From positions 290,806,187-290,870,186 of the forward strand of contig JAUMIR010000001.1 of the NCBI GenBank assembly GCA_030847615.1: a DNA stretch of 64,000 bases, read 5' to 3'. The position numbers and the translations under genes are program-made. This stretch comes from Gambelia wislizenii. Its lineage: Eukaryota > Chordata > Lepidosauria > Squamata > Crotaphytidae. A model generated the notes under the pieces. That model did no database searches, was not told the DNA's origin, and was given only the letters and a program-made list of their open reading frames with translations. Shown here one piece after another: positions 11,979 to 24,961 of this stretch (position 1 is the first letter of the stretch; each line of letters begins with the position of its first letter).

Positions 11979-13369
11979 TAGCCAATGTGATTTAAAATCC
12001 TGACTTTTTAAAAAGATAAACTATACTGTAGTTTAATCTAACCATTGTTCCTAATTCAGGCACACCAACAAATGGCCACTGTTTGAAAACAGAGGCATTT
12101 TGATCTCCTTGTAACTGCTCTGGAGGAGGAGTGGGGAGGGGGTAGCGTGAGTCTAAGAGGATCATGTTAACTATGGTTTAGCACCACAACTAAACAAAGA
12201 CTTTTACTATGGCTGAAACTGTTGTGGAAATAGTGCACTATTCTGTGCACGTAAATATTCCCTTCCAAGGGAGTTTCAAGGATGATGGAAGTACAATGTG
12301 TTGTACTCAGGCGGCACATAAGTTAGGCAATCATTCTGAGATTTCATAGGAAGAGGGAAATTTATCCACAGTGTGACCCTGGATGACACAAGTAGGATTG
12401 CTGATGGCTGCTTCTAATGTTACTATTTTTGCCCATGGAAGTTCACTTGCAAGTGAGCACTGTGATAAATATAGTAACACTGAGCTTGCATTTGTGCCTT
12501 TCAAAACCATAGAAAGGAGCTGGCATCCCCCATTTTTGGAGGCCATGTATTTTCTAACAGTAATACAACTCCCACCACTACTTTAACACCTTTCCCTGAA
12601 AAGAGTTAGTGAGAAGATTAAATTATTTGTGATTTGTTTGATCTTGAAATTACCTGTATTCCCAGAGTAGGGTATGCTCCATGTTGTCTTATGGTACTTC
12701 TGTTTGCCATAAGGAGAAGGTCTAATTCATCTTTCTGAAGAGCAGAATACACTTAAGAGTATGATTTCTATCAATATGACCTTCCTAGTGACTTCAAAAC
12801 CAAGAGTGCAAAAATAACCATCACCCTTTGGAATGACACCTAAAGAAGTACTAACTTACTTTACTTTTCAGCATGTATAAAAACAGATGGATTTGCATCT
12901 GAAAAGTGTCTTAGGTTCACCTAATATTTTTTATTTTCACATGCATTATTTTCACTATTTACATTAGTGAGTTGCAGATGCCCTCCAGTGAGCAATAAAT
13001 ATTGTTACACCCAAAATGTAACTTCAGAGCTGAAGCACATTTTACCTTGCTTGTTGGGGAATGGGTGTTTTTAGTCACATTTCACTTGTTTAGAAATAAT
13101 AAAGGGATCATATTATATCATAACAGGGGTTTGACTGTCACAGTCTCTTTGGACCCCAAATAAAGCCGCTACTTTTAAAATTAAAGAATGCACAAATGAT
13201 ATATAATAAGCATACCTGACACTTCCAGTAATTTTAAGGAAATGGGCCATCACTTCTATTTAAAAAATATTCTTCTGAAAATCCAATGTTAAGAATAACA
13301 TTTATGGATCTGCTGCCTTAAATGGGTGTTGCTGTCACTTCTTGAAACACAGTCAATTCAGGTGCAGTG
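11979..13369. other. Noncoding, nothing recognised
   Basis: AT-rich, chance frames on both strands (for example the overlapping pair near 12330-12586), no splice-flanked exon. Confidence 0.4.
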
Positions 13370-13640
13370 CACCCTGGCCTCACATGGGGAGGCATGGAGA
13401 CGCACTATCCACAATGCTGCAGCCTTGTTTGAGAACTCACGCCGAACACGTCTTGAAGAGAAACGACAACGCAGAAAGAATCACAACCCAGAAATATCAC
13501 CCAAGGAGACCTTCTGCTGTGCTATCTGCAACCAGAATTGTTTATCTCAGATTGCCCTTCTTAGTCATCAGCCCGCTTGCAGAAAGCGCGGGATGAGTCC
13601 TCCCTGAATCTTCGTTTGCGAAGAAAAGCCAGAGAGAGAG
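13370..13640 (+). mobile_element. 3' end of zinc-finger LINE, truncated
   Basis: Encodes the last about 75 residues of the same protein tail as the copy at 40020: WRRTIHNAAALFENSR, then a basic stretch, then a C-x2-C-x12-H-x3-C finger. The finger is degraded here, with ICNQNCLSQIALLSHQPAC in place of the usual FCNRTCLSRIGLFSHQRAC. It ends TTCGTTTGCGAAGAAAAGCC plus an AG repeat. Confidence 0.8.
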
Positions 13641-13676
13641 AGGATGAGAGGAAATCTTGCCATAGACTACCAAGAC

Positions 13677-14535
13677 ATAGAATCATAGAGTTGGAAGAAA
13701 CCACAAGGCCCATCTAGTCCCACACCCTGCTGTGTAGGAATACCCAATCAAAGCACTCCTGGCTGATAACCATCTATTTAAAAATCTCCAAAGAAGGAAA
13801 CTCTACCACACTCCAAGCGTATTCCACTGCCAAACAGCTCTTACTGTCAGGAAGTTCCTCCTAATGTACCCAGCTCCCTAAGCTGCCCCTCATAGGCCAT
13901 GGCTTACAAACCTTTCAGCATTTTTGTTGCCCTCTTCTGGACACGTTCCAGCTTGTCAATATCCTCCTTGAATTGTTGTGCCCAGAACTGGACACAGTAT
14001 TCCTGGTGAGGTCCGACCAAAGCAGAATAGAGTGGCATGATTACTTCCCTTGATCTAGACAATATACTCTTACAGATGCAGCCTAGCATTGCATTGGCTT
14101 TTTTAGCTGCCACATCATACTGCTGACTCATGTTCAGCTTGTACTCATGTTCAGTCCACTAAGACTCCTAGATCCTTTTTGCATGTACTGCCATCAACCA
14201 GGTGTCACCCATCCTATATCTGTGTGTTTCATTTTTTACTGCCTAAGTGTAGAATCCTACATTTCTCCCTGTTGAAATTCATTTTGTTAGTTTTGGCCTA
14301 GTTTTCTAATCTGTTAAGGTCATTTTGAATTCTGATCCAGTCTTCTGGAGTATTAGCTCCCCCTCCTAATTTGGTGTTGTCTAAAAGCCTGATAAGCATG
14401 CCCTTTATTTCTTCATCTAAGTCATTGATAAAGATGTTGAATAGCACTGGGCCCAGGACAGAACCCTGTGGCTACCCAGTAGTCACTTCTCTCCAGGATG
14501 AAGAGGAGCTACTGGCGACAACCCTTTAGGCATTT
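13677..14535 (-). mobile_element. CR1 LINE, 5'-truncated copy
   Basis: The plus-strand left end TAGAATCATAGAGTTGGAAG is the CR1 3' terminus. On the minus strand, 13904-14131 encodes a CR1 reverse-transcriptase thumb segment (AAKKANAMLGCICKSILSR, then PLYSALVGPHQEYCVQFW). Further right, at 14160-14480, it matches the upstream part of the CR1 at 37181-38160 and carries several stops and indels. The right edge is near GGATGAAGAGGAGCTACTGG. Confidence 0.88.
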
Positions 14536-16248
14536 GTTGTGATGTCTGAACAGAAATAATGGACATTGTACTTGCCCTTATTGCCAGATGGAATGGGAAC
14601 TTTTTCCCACACTGCAGCTCCTGGAATCAGCAAAGGGGCAGATGAAGGTTCAGCAAATATGTGCTTTTGTTTCAAGGCTACTCAGAACCAAGCTGGTGTA
14701 GTCATAGTGAACAGTGTCTTGAGGTTGGATTCATTCAGTTTCCTACTCAGCCATGAAGCTCAACAGGCAGTTCAACTCAGGTTAACCAACTCCTAGCCTG
14801 ACCTGCTTGTGAGGATGAAAATAAAATAGTACATAATCCTTGGAGGAAGACCAAGATACAAAAAGTGATAAGATAATTGAATGTGCTTAAGCTTTATAAA
14901 AGTGAAAGTACAGGTTCCTAGCAGGAAAGCTCCTATAAATATTACTGTTAAACTTTCCTGGCTATAGAAACAATGAAATGAAACCCTGGTCTTGGTTCTC
15001 CGAGATCTGATAATGATCAGATCAGAAAATCCAATCCCCATCCCTATTTTTTACTTTAAAAAAGTGTTGTATGGTTTGTTCATTTGTTATGGTTTAGTTT
15101 AGAATGGGAACGTTCAATGTTATTTTCCATTCTGCTTAAAAAGGTAGGTTTTAGTGAAGTTTATATTACCAGCAGTTGTCTTTCAACATCTGAATTTTCT
15201 GAAGGGTGAGATTATTCCTCCCTCCCCATGACTCCGCCTGTAGCTCCTCTAGACTTAGCTACTGCCTAAGACAGAAGTCAGGGCATTGGCTTGCTCCCCA
15301 CCCAAGGAAGCTTAAACCACCACAACCAGTAGGGCTGTTCATCAGCCACAGGTACACTGTGCCTGATACAAGTTCTTCTGGGCTGTTGCTGGCAATGGCT
15401 TTTGTGTCGTGTTAGCCCAAGTCTGTACTGTATATGCATACCTTCCACTTTGTCCTGCATCTGCACTAGCTGGTATTTTTCTCCATGGATTCTGAACTTT
15501 TATAAGGTGAAAACAAACAGAATAGAGAGACATCAAGCTAACTTCATATACTTAGACATTGAAACCCTCCTCCCACTGCTAAGGAAGTGGATCTTAATTA
15601 TCCTTCCATCGCTATACTTCAGTGAATGTACACTTTTGTTTCCTACTACTCTAAAAGTTCCACAATGAAATAATACTTCAAAAATCCAAGGGCACTTCCT
15701 TCTCCTGCTTAAACAGTAAATATGAGTGTCTTGAGGAGGTCCTTTTGAAGTACACTGTGAGTGTTGCTAATATATTTGTGTTCATTCAAGAATGTCTGAT
15801 TAAATAGAAATAGATCTCAGCAACAGAGGGACATGCCTGGTGCTGCTATATGACAATATAGAATATACTTTATGCTGTTGTGCTATGTGACAAAAGGCAC
15901 TCCTGATTTTTTTAATCATGCTTTTTATCACCTTTTTCTTGAAGTCAGTATTTTAATTACCACAATTGCCACATGGCAAATTTAAAAGAAATCTTTGGTT
16001 AACAAAGTTAATATTTAATTTCCTCTACTCTAATAAAATTTTGGGATAGAACAGTGTGACGATTTTTTGTTTCTGACTTTATAAAACAAATGAATTGAAA
16101 ACAGTGGTCTTACCCTAAACGCTTGGGGTCTTAAGGACCCTCTTAAGTATGGATATTAATTTGGGGAATTAATATACTCAGTTTAGCTATGCTAGAAGGG
16201 GCAACAGACAGTAGGAACTTTTGACCTATATATACCGGTAATCAGAAG
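14536..16248. other. Noncoding, nothing recognised
   Basis: AT-rich noncoding DNA up to the composite repeat. Short frames at 15206-15668 overlap on both strands and lack coding character. Confidence 0.4.
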
Positions 16249-17655
16249 GAGACATTAAGTTAGATAGTACAATTATTTGAGAAAACAATAATGACAATGT
16301 TCATACACATGCACAGGCATCAAGCATTCATGCAAGGCTAGCAAATAAAGTAGGAAGTATTGGGATAGAGGAGGGAAGTTGCTTTCGAGTGATATTGTAC
16401 TGATCTGAGGAGATATCACGGAAGAAACCAGCAGAGTGGGGGTCTTGAAGCTGGAATGATGACACAGTCTGACATGGAGTCCAGAGGCAGGGAAGCTGTG
16501 CACACTTGAATGGGGTTTTGGAAGGGTTTATATACTCAATCTCCTTCAGGGGATGAGATTTAGGATGAAAGACAATGCTTCTCAGAGGTTCTCAAGATAA
16601 GACATGGACACTCCAGATATGCTAACGGCATGTAATGTGCAGATACTTTGTAACTGAATAGACAAAGCAGCCTTTTTGTTCAGGGTAAGGTGAGAGGCAT
16701 GAGGGTTCTTTACAGGTATGAGTATATATCATTTTAGGCTGATAAGATTAGCTGGGTGTTCAGGCACATAGTTGCCTTGCAAATTATCCTTTGGAATTTG
16801 GGCTGACTCTGAACACTAGTCTTTTGGGATTTCCTGGATTTTGGAATTTCCCAGCTTTATTAGCTGCTCTATGTGGAAAATGCAGCTGCACTGGGCAGGG
16901 CATGTTTCTAGGATGGAGGACCATCGCCTCCCAAAAATACTACTCTACGGTGAACTCGCCACGGGTCAGCGTAAGAGGGGCGCTCCAAAAAAGCGATACA
17001 AAGACTCCCTGAAACAACATCTCAGGCTCGGCCAAATTGATCACCAACAGTGGTCTGCCCTGGCCTCACATCGGGAGGCATGGAGACGCACTATCCACAA
17101 TGCTGCAGCCTTATTTGAGAACTCACGCCAAACAAGTCTTGAAGAGAAATGACAACGCAGAAAGGATCACAACCCAAAAACATCACCCAAGGAGACTTTC
17201 TGCTGTGCTTTCTGCAACCGGACTTGTTTATCACGGATTGGCCTTTTTAGTCATCAGCGCGCTTGCAGAAAGTGCGGGATAAGTCCTTCTTGAATCTTCG
17301 TTTGCGAAGAAAAGCCAGAGAGAGAGAGAGAGAGATGTGGAAGGCCACATTTGACCTAATTATTAAATATTGCCAATTCATTATAGATATGGGGCAGGGG
17401 GTTTCAGGGTAGGTAACAGTGGTATAAAATGCTCCCGAGTTTGAGATTGGTAGGGAAGGTTCACTCAGCCTTCAATCCTTTTGTAGGTCGGTAAATTGAG
17501 TACCCAGCTTGTGGGGGCAATTAGCTAACACACATTGGAAACTGTTTAATGCAGCGTAGATGTGTAAATAGCTATTGCTTAAAACAATTTGTAAGCCGCT
17601 CTGATAGCCTTGTGGCTGAAGAGCATGGTATAAATAAATAAAAAAAAATAAAAAA
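16249..17655 (+). mobile_element. Composite interspersed repeat, copy 1 (empty TA site)
   Basis: Matches 38160-40819 almost base for base once the Tigger-like insertion of that copy is removed. It consists of a 5' block (16249-16860) with no long frame, the 3' end of a zinc-finger LINE (16861-17335, ending in an AG repeat), and a 3' block finishing GTAAGCCGCTCTGATAGCC, then a (TAAA)n-like tail. The TA at 16268-16269 is the unoccupied counterpart of the insertion at 38181. By eye the two copies differ at only a few percent of positions, so they are recent relatives. The family is unknown to me. Confidence 0.75.
16861..17335 (+). pseudogene. Zinc-finger LINE ORF C-terminus, broken
   Basis: The frame encodes WAGHVSRMEDHRLPKILLYG, then a QRKRGAPKKRYKD segment typical of the post-reverse-transcriptase tail of several non-LTR clades, then the C-x2-C-x12-H-x3-C finger ending SHQRACRKCG. 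An in-frame TGA near 17150, where the 40020 copy has CGA, breaks the frame between the basic stretch and the finger. No catalytic domain is present. I leave the clade open. Confidence 0.75.
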
Positions 17656-19216
17656 ACAAACTGCATTAACTAAGGCTAATGATTGTACCCTCTTATTTAG
17701 AGGGAGAAAACAAGGCTACCCATAATATTGGTAACAGTTTGTACATAAGCATATAATATGGAATCAGTGTGTGATTATCATAATTGCTCTGTAACCTGCC
17801 TTCCAGTCATAATGTGCATTGTAGTGAATTTTATTCCAGGAACTAGTGAATATAGCTGAAGATTATGGCCAGAATCCTAGTGGACATTTACAAATGTGTA
17901 ATCTAGGGTTATGCACTCATGACTGTTTTTCATTCATGCACCCTACATAGCCCCTAGTTCAGGGGCTATGTAGAGACTGTGGAAACCCCCCAATTGCCAC
18001 TTACTGGGAAGCAGCCAGTGTAATCTATGGGGGTCTGTTCCCCTGTCAATCAGGAAGCAGTTGGCAGACAGTCTCCCCCCACCCCCATATGAGCGATCTA
18101 CGGCATGAGGGGGAATTGTAACAGGGGTCCTGCTTCTGCTGTTTCACTGGAGATAGCTCAGCCAGCTGCATCCTGAACAACAGGGAAACAGACCCCCATC
18201 CATCACAGCAACTGCTTCCTGGTAAGTGGAGATTGGTGGGATCAAGATAGGAGTCACTGTGTAGCACCATAAGCATCATGTAAATCCCCAATAGGATTCT
18301 GGGCTAATACACCAATCAAAAATTTAGGGTTAATTTCAGTCTTCAACTAGGTTCCAGAGACTGAGGGAAGAAGCAAGTTCTCATTTCATACCAGCTTTTG
18401 AAGGTCTTCAAAAGCAGCAAGACACTCCTCTCTCTCTCCCCCCCCCTCCTCCCCCTCCCTCTGCTTCTGAAGCAAGTTACAATGTCTGCAACAAAGAGTG
18501 GGGTCATTCACTCATGTTGCTTTTTGCTTTGAAAGTGCTTAGAAGCCATACCAGAGATTCACATCACTAATGAGCATAGCCTCACCCAACAAATAATGGT
18601 GCAAGCAAGTCCTCCAGCACAAATACCTAATTGTTTTACATATTCTAAAATCTTTATGTGTATAAAATTTCAGCAACTTATAAACTGGCTGCATGATTAA
18701 TTATCATTGTGAATCCTGACCCAGAAGAAAGACGGGATATAAATTTAAATAAAGAAAGAATGCATAAATTTATGTTTTTGGAGGGTTGTAAGTATACACA
18801 TCTGAATTGTGTAGGCATACAGTAGTTTTGTTGTTACTATTGTTGCTGGTGATGACCACATCAGTCAAGCCCTAGACATCTCCATTCTAGACCAACACAA
18901 TATTTGAGGATGCTCCTGTACCCTGAACTGCTCTGTAGAAGAGGAATTTCAGAGATGCATGTTGTCCTGCAATAACTTTGAAAGCAGAGAAATCTCCCTA
19001 CTAAAACAGCCATTTTATATTTCTCTCTGTACAACTATGAAAGATGTAGGGGTATTCTACTGTACTGCACATGGTCATTCTATCAGTTACTGAAAACAGC
19101 TGATTCTATAATCTAATCTGAGAGAGTGAATCAGCTGCCTAGAAATTAGCTCAGATAATTAAAGGTAAATAGAGTAAAAAAATATTGCAAGAAAATGCTT
19201 CCCTGGGCATCTTTTC
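17656..19216. other. Noncoding; pyrimidine tract and short retroposon tail
   Basis: A CT-rich tract lies at about 18426-18472, and a retroposon-like 3' end (CCCAGAAGAAAGACGGGATA, then TAAATTTAAATAAAG) lies at about 18718-18755. Nothing else recognised. Confidence 0.45.
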
Positions 19217-19430
19217 TGCTGCCACGCTGCAGAAATAACACTGTTTGACACCACTTTAACTGCCACGGCTCAGTGCTATGGAATTCTGGGATTTGTAGTT
19301 TTCTGAGCTATTTAAGCTTCTCTGTCAGAGCGCTCTGGTGCTACAACAAGCTACAAACCCCACAATTCATAGGATTGAGCCATGATAATTAAAGTGTTGT
19401 CAAACTGCATTATTTCTGCCATGTTGACAG
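19217..19430. mobile_element. hAT-like palindromic MITE
   Basis: Same family as 11770-11978: left end CTGCTGCCACGCTGCAGAAA, right end AAACTGCATTATTTCTGCC, and internal paired arms GGAATTCTGGGATTTGTAG and CTACAAACCCCACAATTC. Confidence 0.75.
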
Positions 19431-20031
19431 CCTGAATCAGATAATGCAGCTAAAATAGCCATTCTCATCATCCAAGTTTTTGATATTTCTGGCCATATAG
19501 ACAAACCTTTATTTGGTTTAACCCCTGCATGCTTATTGCAGAATCACCTAGCAATTGTTATATAAAAGCATGATTAAACATTTTGCAATAGATTTGGATA
19601 TTCAAGTTCCAAATGCACAAGACTGCCATCAAGTGTGAAAAGAGAACATGAGGAAAGTGAGAAGTATTTGTGTCCCTTATGAAAATATACTGGAAACACA
19701 TGCTGCTCTTTTCCATGTCAACACTAGAGTGTTCAAAGAGTAATGTTACAGTATTACTTCCAGCTTCCTGCAACATTGACAAATAATGAATCATTATTAT
19801 CCGATTCCTAAAACTTAAGAAAATTATATTTTGAAATGGTTATTTTCCCAAGAACATTAGTCACACTGTACCTCCCCTCTTTTTTTTTTTTTTTGGTAAA
19901 TCCAATGGCTTTGAGTTTCCCTGCATAGTTTTCATAAGATTTGTGTAGTATAAGAAAGCACCAGTCATTTGTCCAAGCACAAGGAATTAGCTGACAGAAA
20001 CATTTAAACATTTTTCTTCTTCTCCTGAACC
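19431..20031. other. Noncoding, nothing recognised
   Basis: AT-rich; a T-run of about 17 sits near 19880. Confidence 0.4.
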
Positions 20032-20528
20032 ATAGAATCATAGAGTTCAAGAGACCATAAGACCCTTCCAATCCAAACCCCTGCCCTGCAGGAATACACA
20101 ATCAAAGCATTCCTGACATATGGCCATCCAGCCTCTGTTTAAAAATCTCCAAAGAAGGAGACTCCACCACACTACGAGGCAGTGCATTCCACTTCTGAAC
20201 AGCTCTTACTGTCAGAAAGTTCTTCCTAATGTTTAGGTGGAATCTCTTTTCCTGTAGTTTGAATCCATTATTCCATGTCCTAGTCTCTGGAACCACAGAA
20301 AACAGCTTGTTCCATCTTCAGTATGACATCCCTTCAATATTTAAACATGGCTATCATATCCCCTCTTAACCTTCTCTTCCCCAGGCTAAACATACCCAGT
20401 TCCCTAAATTGCTCCTCATAGGGCATGGCTTCCAGACCTTTTACCATTTTGGTCTCCCTTCTCTGGGCACACTCTAGCTTGTCAACATCCTTCTTGAATT
20501 GTGGTGCCCAGAACTGGACACAGTATTC
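20032..20528 (-). mobile_element. CR1 LINE 3' end
   Basis: The left edge is the CR1 3' terminus (ATAGAATCATAGAGTT). Minus-strand 20102-20296 encodes the ORF2 C-terminus (FHLNIRKNFLTVRAVQKWNA, then SLEIFKQRLDGHM), with stops further upstream. It runs about 500 bp to a CACAGTATTC segment and is then truncated. Confidence 0.87.
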
Positions 20529-23004
20529 ACATTATGAACCATCATGTAGAACTTTATATTTCATGTTGTTAAAAGTGCTTTTTTAAAGAAACAAAACAGA
20601 CTTTAGAGCCACACTTGTACCTTTAGTATGAGCTTAAATATCTAGCTTCCACCACCACCACCCTATGCTTATATTATAACTGTTGTTGCTGTTATTGTTG
20701 TTGTTGTTATTCCTTCCCTGCCTTGCCCTGTAGATTGAGGTGGGGTATATATAAATTGTATGGTGGATCAATGGACATTTGTTCTATTTTTGCTCACTTG
20801 ATTTAACATTAAGAGTACTAACTGCAGTTTAAGCTATTGTGTTCATGTTGTAGTGACTTCTTTAAAAAGTGTATGCATAGCTGTTCTACACCACAGACCT
20901 AATCTTAAGAAAGATGTGCAAGGATGTTTGAGTTTGCATTAAGTGATATATTCAACTAACAGGTGGATTAATTTAATATTGAGGATTGCAGATATAACAT
21001 TTATTAGTGTGTAAAAATGAGTTGTACTGAACTCTGTAAAACTCTGTTTTGCGAGTTTTATTTGACTCAGTGAGGTGAAATAAGCACAAACATGTACTGG
21101 TGTTTATCCATTAAGTTGATTACAAGATGGAAATTAATTCATTAAAATATTTATTAACTATTCTTCATGAAGATTCTTCAGAATTTGCATGGAAGAAGTA
21201 TAAATATCCAGAAACCTGAAAATATAACTTCACTGAAAATAACTACTGAACACAATACTAAATCAACAAGGGGCAGTTGAGAAATAAAGGCATGCCGAAT
21301 TTTACAGGAGAGGTTGAAGATTTCTTTACACTCTCCAGCATTGCATTCCAGAGTGCTCCTGAACTTGGCCTCCTGATCCAAATGGAACTGGCATATGGGT
21401 AGATATAGGGAGAGGTGGTCTTTTCAGTATGTAAGCCCCCAGTCTTTTAGTTTTATAAATTGAGACTAGCACCAGGGATTTGTCCCAGAAACCAACTTGA
21501 AGGCAGTGCACATGACACAAAGCAAGCTACCTTTGCAGGCATCTCTCTGTTCCATTGGAAGATATGTCAACATGTGTTCTGTAACAAATCAAAACTTCCA
21601 AGTCATTTTCAAGGCTGGAATATTGAACTAATGTGGTCTGTAACTTACAAAAGTGTGAGTAGACGTGTCTCAGTCAGCCTTGTCTGAAAAGAGGGAGAGC
21701 TGTCAGATGTGGAAAAGCATTTCTGGGAACAGCACTGACTTGCTCTTCAAGAGCTGGCCTGGCAGACAGCTGTTCTCTGTGGCTCTTAACAAGTTTAGAA
21801 ACCCACATCAATCATGGGCATGTTAAATATCTTTTTTCTTGATATAAATTGTACCTTTTTTAAAAAAAATAAGGCAGTGAAGGGTCTAGAGGGTCTTTCA
21901 TAGGAACTCAGCCTGGAACCTTACCATCATTTTAGTGGGGTTCCATGTTAACTTGGATTTTCATTAGACTTTTAAAACTACAGAAGAAGTTGCAGCCACA
22001 CATCCCCTAGTGGTTCTTTCATTTGCTCCCTTACTTCCCGTGTGTTATAATGGAGCAGACTGTTACATGTTGGTAGGCCAGAGCTTAGAAGAGTTACTTT
22101 TTAAGACAACAGCTCCCAGAGTCCCATGGCCACTAGGGGATTCTAGGACCTGTGGTCCAGTCCAAAAAAAAAATACTGTAACATTTCTGAACTCAGGGTT
22201 TAATAGTAGATGGAAGGAGGTAGAGGGAAAGGGCCAGTAAAAGGAGCAAGTGAGAAATACTGGGGTTGCTTTATCTTTAGTAATTTCAGAGGGGCAGAGG
22301 AAATGTACTGCTACAACACTTCACATGTCTATGGTGACAGTCAAGGTCATTAAAAGTGCCACAAGCTGGTGTACCAGCACAACCCCCATAGCACCATAAA
22401 CTGAAATCATCGGAGTGAGAGGGCCACCTCTAGCTTTAGACAGAGTGAAGCAGTTGCCTCAGACATGAGGTGTTGGAGGACAGCAGTAGCATCCCCAAAG
22501 TTTATTTAAGCTCCCTAGCCATTCCTCTCTCTCTTGGATTTGGAATAGTAGCTGTGCACCTGCCACATCCCCATCTTGAACCCCCTAAATGAGCCCACTG
22601 TCCTCAGACGCTATCTGTAGAAGGGTCTGACCTCTTGCCAACATGCAAGTCAGTTTCTTCAGCTTCTGTAGATATAATTTGGGAGCCGAGGAATATTGTC
22701 CTTTGCCTCAGGCAGCAAAATGCCTGGGATGAGACCTGGAGACTGAGATTGTAACTGCCTATTTGTTTACTCAGCAGTTTATAAAAGTAGTCTGTGAGTT
22801 AACTTAACTAGTGTATGGATTACAGCCCTAATGATTTAGTGTCAAGAGTTTCTGTTTTGTTCACTTACTGAATGGCCTACCATTGACCAAGCTGTCAAAA
22901 ATCAATTCTTGCTCTTCTCTTATATGTGAATATGAGGTGTTTAGACTAAGTAGTCAGAGGAACTGTTACCTAAAGATACAAATGTGAAAAAGAAATGAAG
23001 GCTG
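20529..23004. other. Noncoding; GTT microsatellite and one short palindromic repeat
   Basis: A TTG-rich microsatellite lies at 20681-20711. At about 22103-22170, AACAGCTCCCAGAGTCCCAT and GGGGATTCTAGGACCTGTGG form a weak palindrome like a common reptile MITE. A sequence resembling CAGTTGCCTCAG repeats lies near 22440-22720. No exon seen. Confidence 0.4.
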
Positions 23005-23090
23005 CAGTTTTGAATGTGCTTAACGTGGGAGTAAAACTCCATTGAATTGAGAGGGATTTAAGTGTAAATATGCCTAGGATTGTGCAGCAT
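23005..23090. repeat. Short interspersed repeat with internal palindrome
   Basis: Member of the roughly 85-bp family: TTGAATGTGCTTAACGTGGG, AACTCCATTGAATTGAGAGG, then CCTAGGATTGTGCAGC. Confidence 0.5.
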
Positions 23091-24255
23091 ACTTCATTTT
23101 GTTTTCCCTATTCCTCCCATATTCTAAAACAATCATAACTGGAATATAATGCAGTGACTGATTGCCAACAATTGTTATTTAGACACTAGTACATGCCTAC
23201 TTGTCCACTTCTAAAATTGATTTGAAGTGCGTTCCTTAAATCTAAAGTATGCAAACCAAAGCATGTTTTTAGTTTTGGCTACTGTATCAGTGGAACAGGT
23301 AGAAACTGCAGAAGGTGGTAAAGCTGAAAAAGCCTGATAGTAATTGCAATGGGACTCCATTGGAACTAGCAACTTTAAAAAAAAAAATCCAGATCAAAAT
23401 TTAAGTGGTTTCACACTTCTATTTCATCAATACCATATTACCACTCTGTATTCATTTATTTCACTGAGTGTGATTTTCCCTTTGGATTACTACTATACTA
23501 TCATGTGTTGTCCTAGGGTGGTGTTTTGGAGTTTGTTACTGTGCAATAGTAGAAGAAGCTACTTACAATATAATGTTGCAACAGAGGAAAGATACATATC
23601 CTACAAAACACAATGTTGCATGGTTGGACTATACTAAAAGAGTGCTTCTCAATGTGATGGTTCACAGACCAGTGCAAATCCTTGAGCCAGTGGCTGTTAG
23701 TCCACAGTGACTTTCCAGGAAAGTATGTGAATATGATAACAATATGCATCACATATGGAACAAGTTCTTGGGCCCTTGGGGGGAAATTGGTAGTCCAGTA
23801 CATCCAAAATTGGTGGTCTAGTCAACTCAGTAAATCCAAGCACTGATTTTAAGGCAGACTATAGCTAGTTTCTTGTTTTGAGGGTTAAATCAAAACTGTG
23901 GTTTCATTAGGAAGATGGAAAAAAAGTAGTGGAAAAAGGTCCAGGAGCAATTAGTTTTAATGAGGAAGGTCCTGCTCAATATGAGGTCTTTCTATTAAAT
24001 GATGAGACTGTTTCTACCTTTCCTTGAACATATCTAAACCTGCATGGCAAACATAAACACTCTTGGCTGTTCGGTTAATTGTCAGTCGTTGTTGAAAGCT
24101 GCTGTGTTGTCTGTTGTGTGCCAGAAAATTTTAAGTTTAAAAGTTGAGCAACATGTCAATTTGAAATTTTTACTAAAATTGAGCAAAACATAGTCCTTGT
24201 AATATGGATTGGTGTATATAGCAAACAACAAACTACCAACAATTTGACAGTTACT
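23091..24255. other. Noncoding, nothing recognised
   Basis: AT-rich; opposing chance frames at 23344-23803. Confidence 0.4.
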
Positions 24256-24715
24256 TCTTATGTCAGTGGTCCTTAATCTGTGGTCCGGGGACCCCCAGGG
24301 GGGCACGATGCTCTCACAGGGAGTCTGCGAAAGCTTGATAGCTGCTTGGCCCTCCTCCTCTCTGCAGTGGAGTGGCCACATGACAGGAGCCAAGGCAAAG
24401 GCTGGCTGCCTTGGCCTGCCCATTGCCATTCAATCCACTACAGCCACAAATGTGCAGGAAGAAGCAGGAGTAAAGTCTCCCCCCTGCAATGCCTCTGAGG
24501 AAAGGTTTAATGGATGGTATAATTGTATTGTTGTTGTTGTTGTTGTTGGGTATCATCATCATCATCATCATGTGTTGTTGTTGTTACTATTATTAGGGTT
24601 TTAAATCATGAGTTTAGTCTTGGGGGTCCATGGCAACAAAAAATATTTAAAGGGAAGGGTCTCTGTAAAGAAAGGGTAAAGGGTAAAGAACAGGCTAAGA
24701 ACCACTATCTTATCT
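24256..24715. mobile_element. hAT-like non-autonomous element with 8-bp duplication
   Basis: Element 24264-24707 begins CAGTGGTCCTTAATCTG and ends CAGGCTAAGAACCACTA, which are inverted to each other. The flanks TCTTATGT (24256-24263) and TCTTATCT (24708-24715) agree at 7 of 8 positions, fitting the 8-bp duplication of hAT transposases. The interior holds a (GTT)n/(ATC)n microsatellite at about 24527-24585. Open frames here that read as poly-Val or poly-His come from that microsatellite. Confidence 0.78.
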
Positions 24716-24961
24716 GACTTCTAAATGTAGAGGGGAATTCTCATGACTCAGTGTTATGGCTGTAGTGGATTAGGATGTAGGTATGTTAGTGCCCCTCAGT
24801 GGTTGAGGGCAGGTAGAGCTCAACCATGGTAGAAGCCCAAGCTGTGCCCCAGTGGACCATCCTCACTTTGGATTGCCAAGCTGATCCTTTTAACAGAGCA
24901 GGTGATTTAGCAAGTCTCTCCTCACAACATCCCTGCATGGTAACAGCAACCATTGTTCCAA

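Noticed and set aside
16249..17655. An endogenous retrovirus LTR
   Set aside because: The 5' block looks LTR-like in length, but I found no paired LTR, primer-binding site or gag/pol frame, and the unit ends in a retroposon-type A-rich tail.
24527..24585. Poly-Val / poly-His coding region
   Set aside because: Translation of a (GTT)n/(ATC)n microsatellite inside a hAT element.
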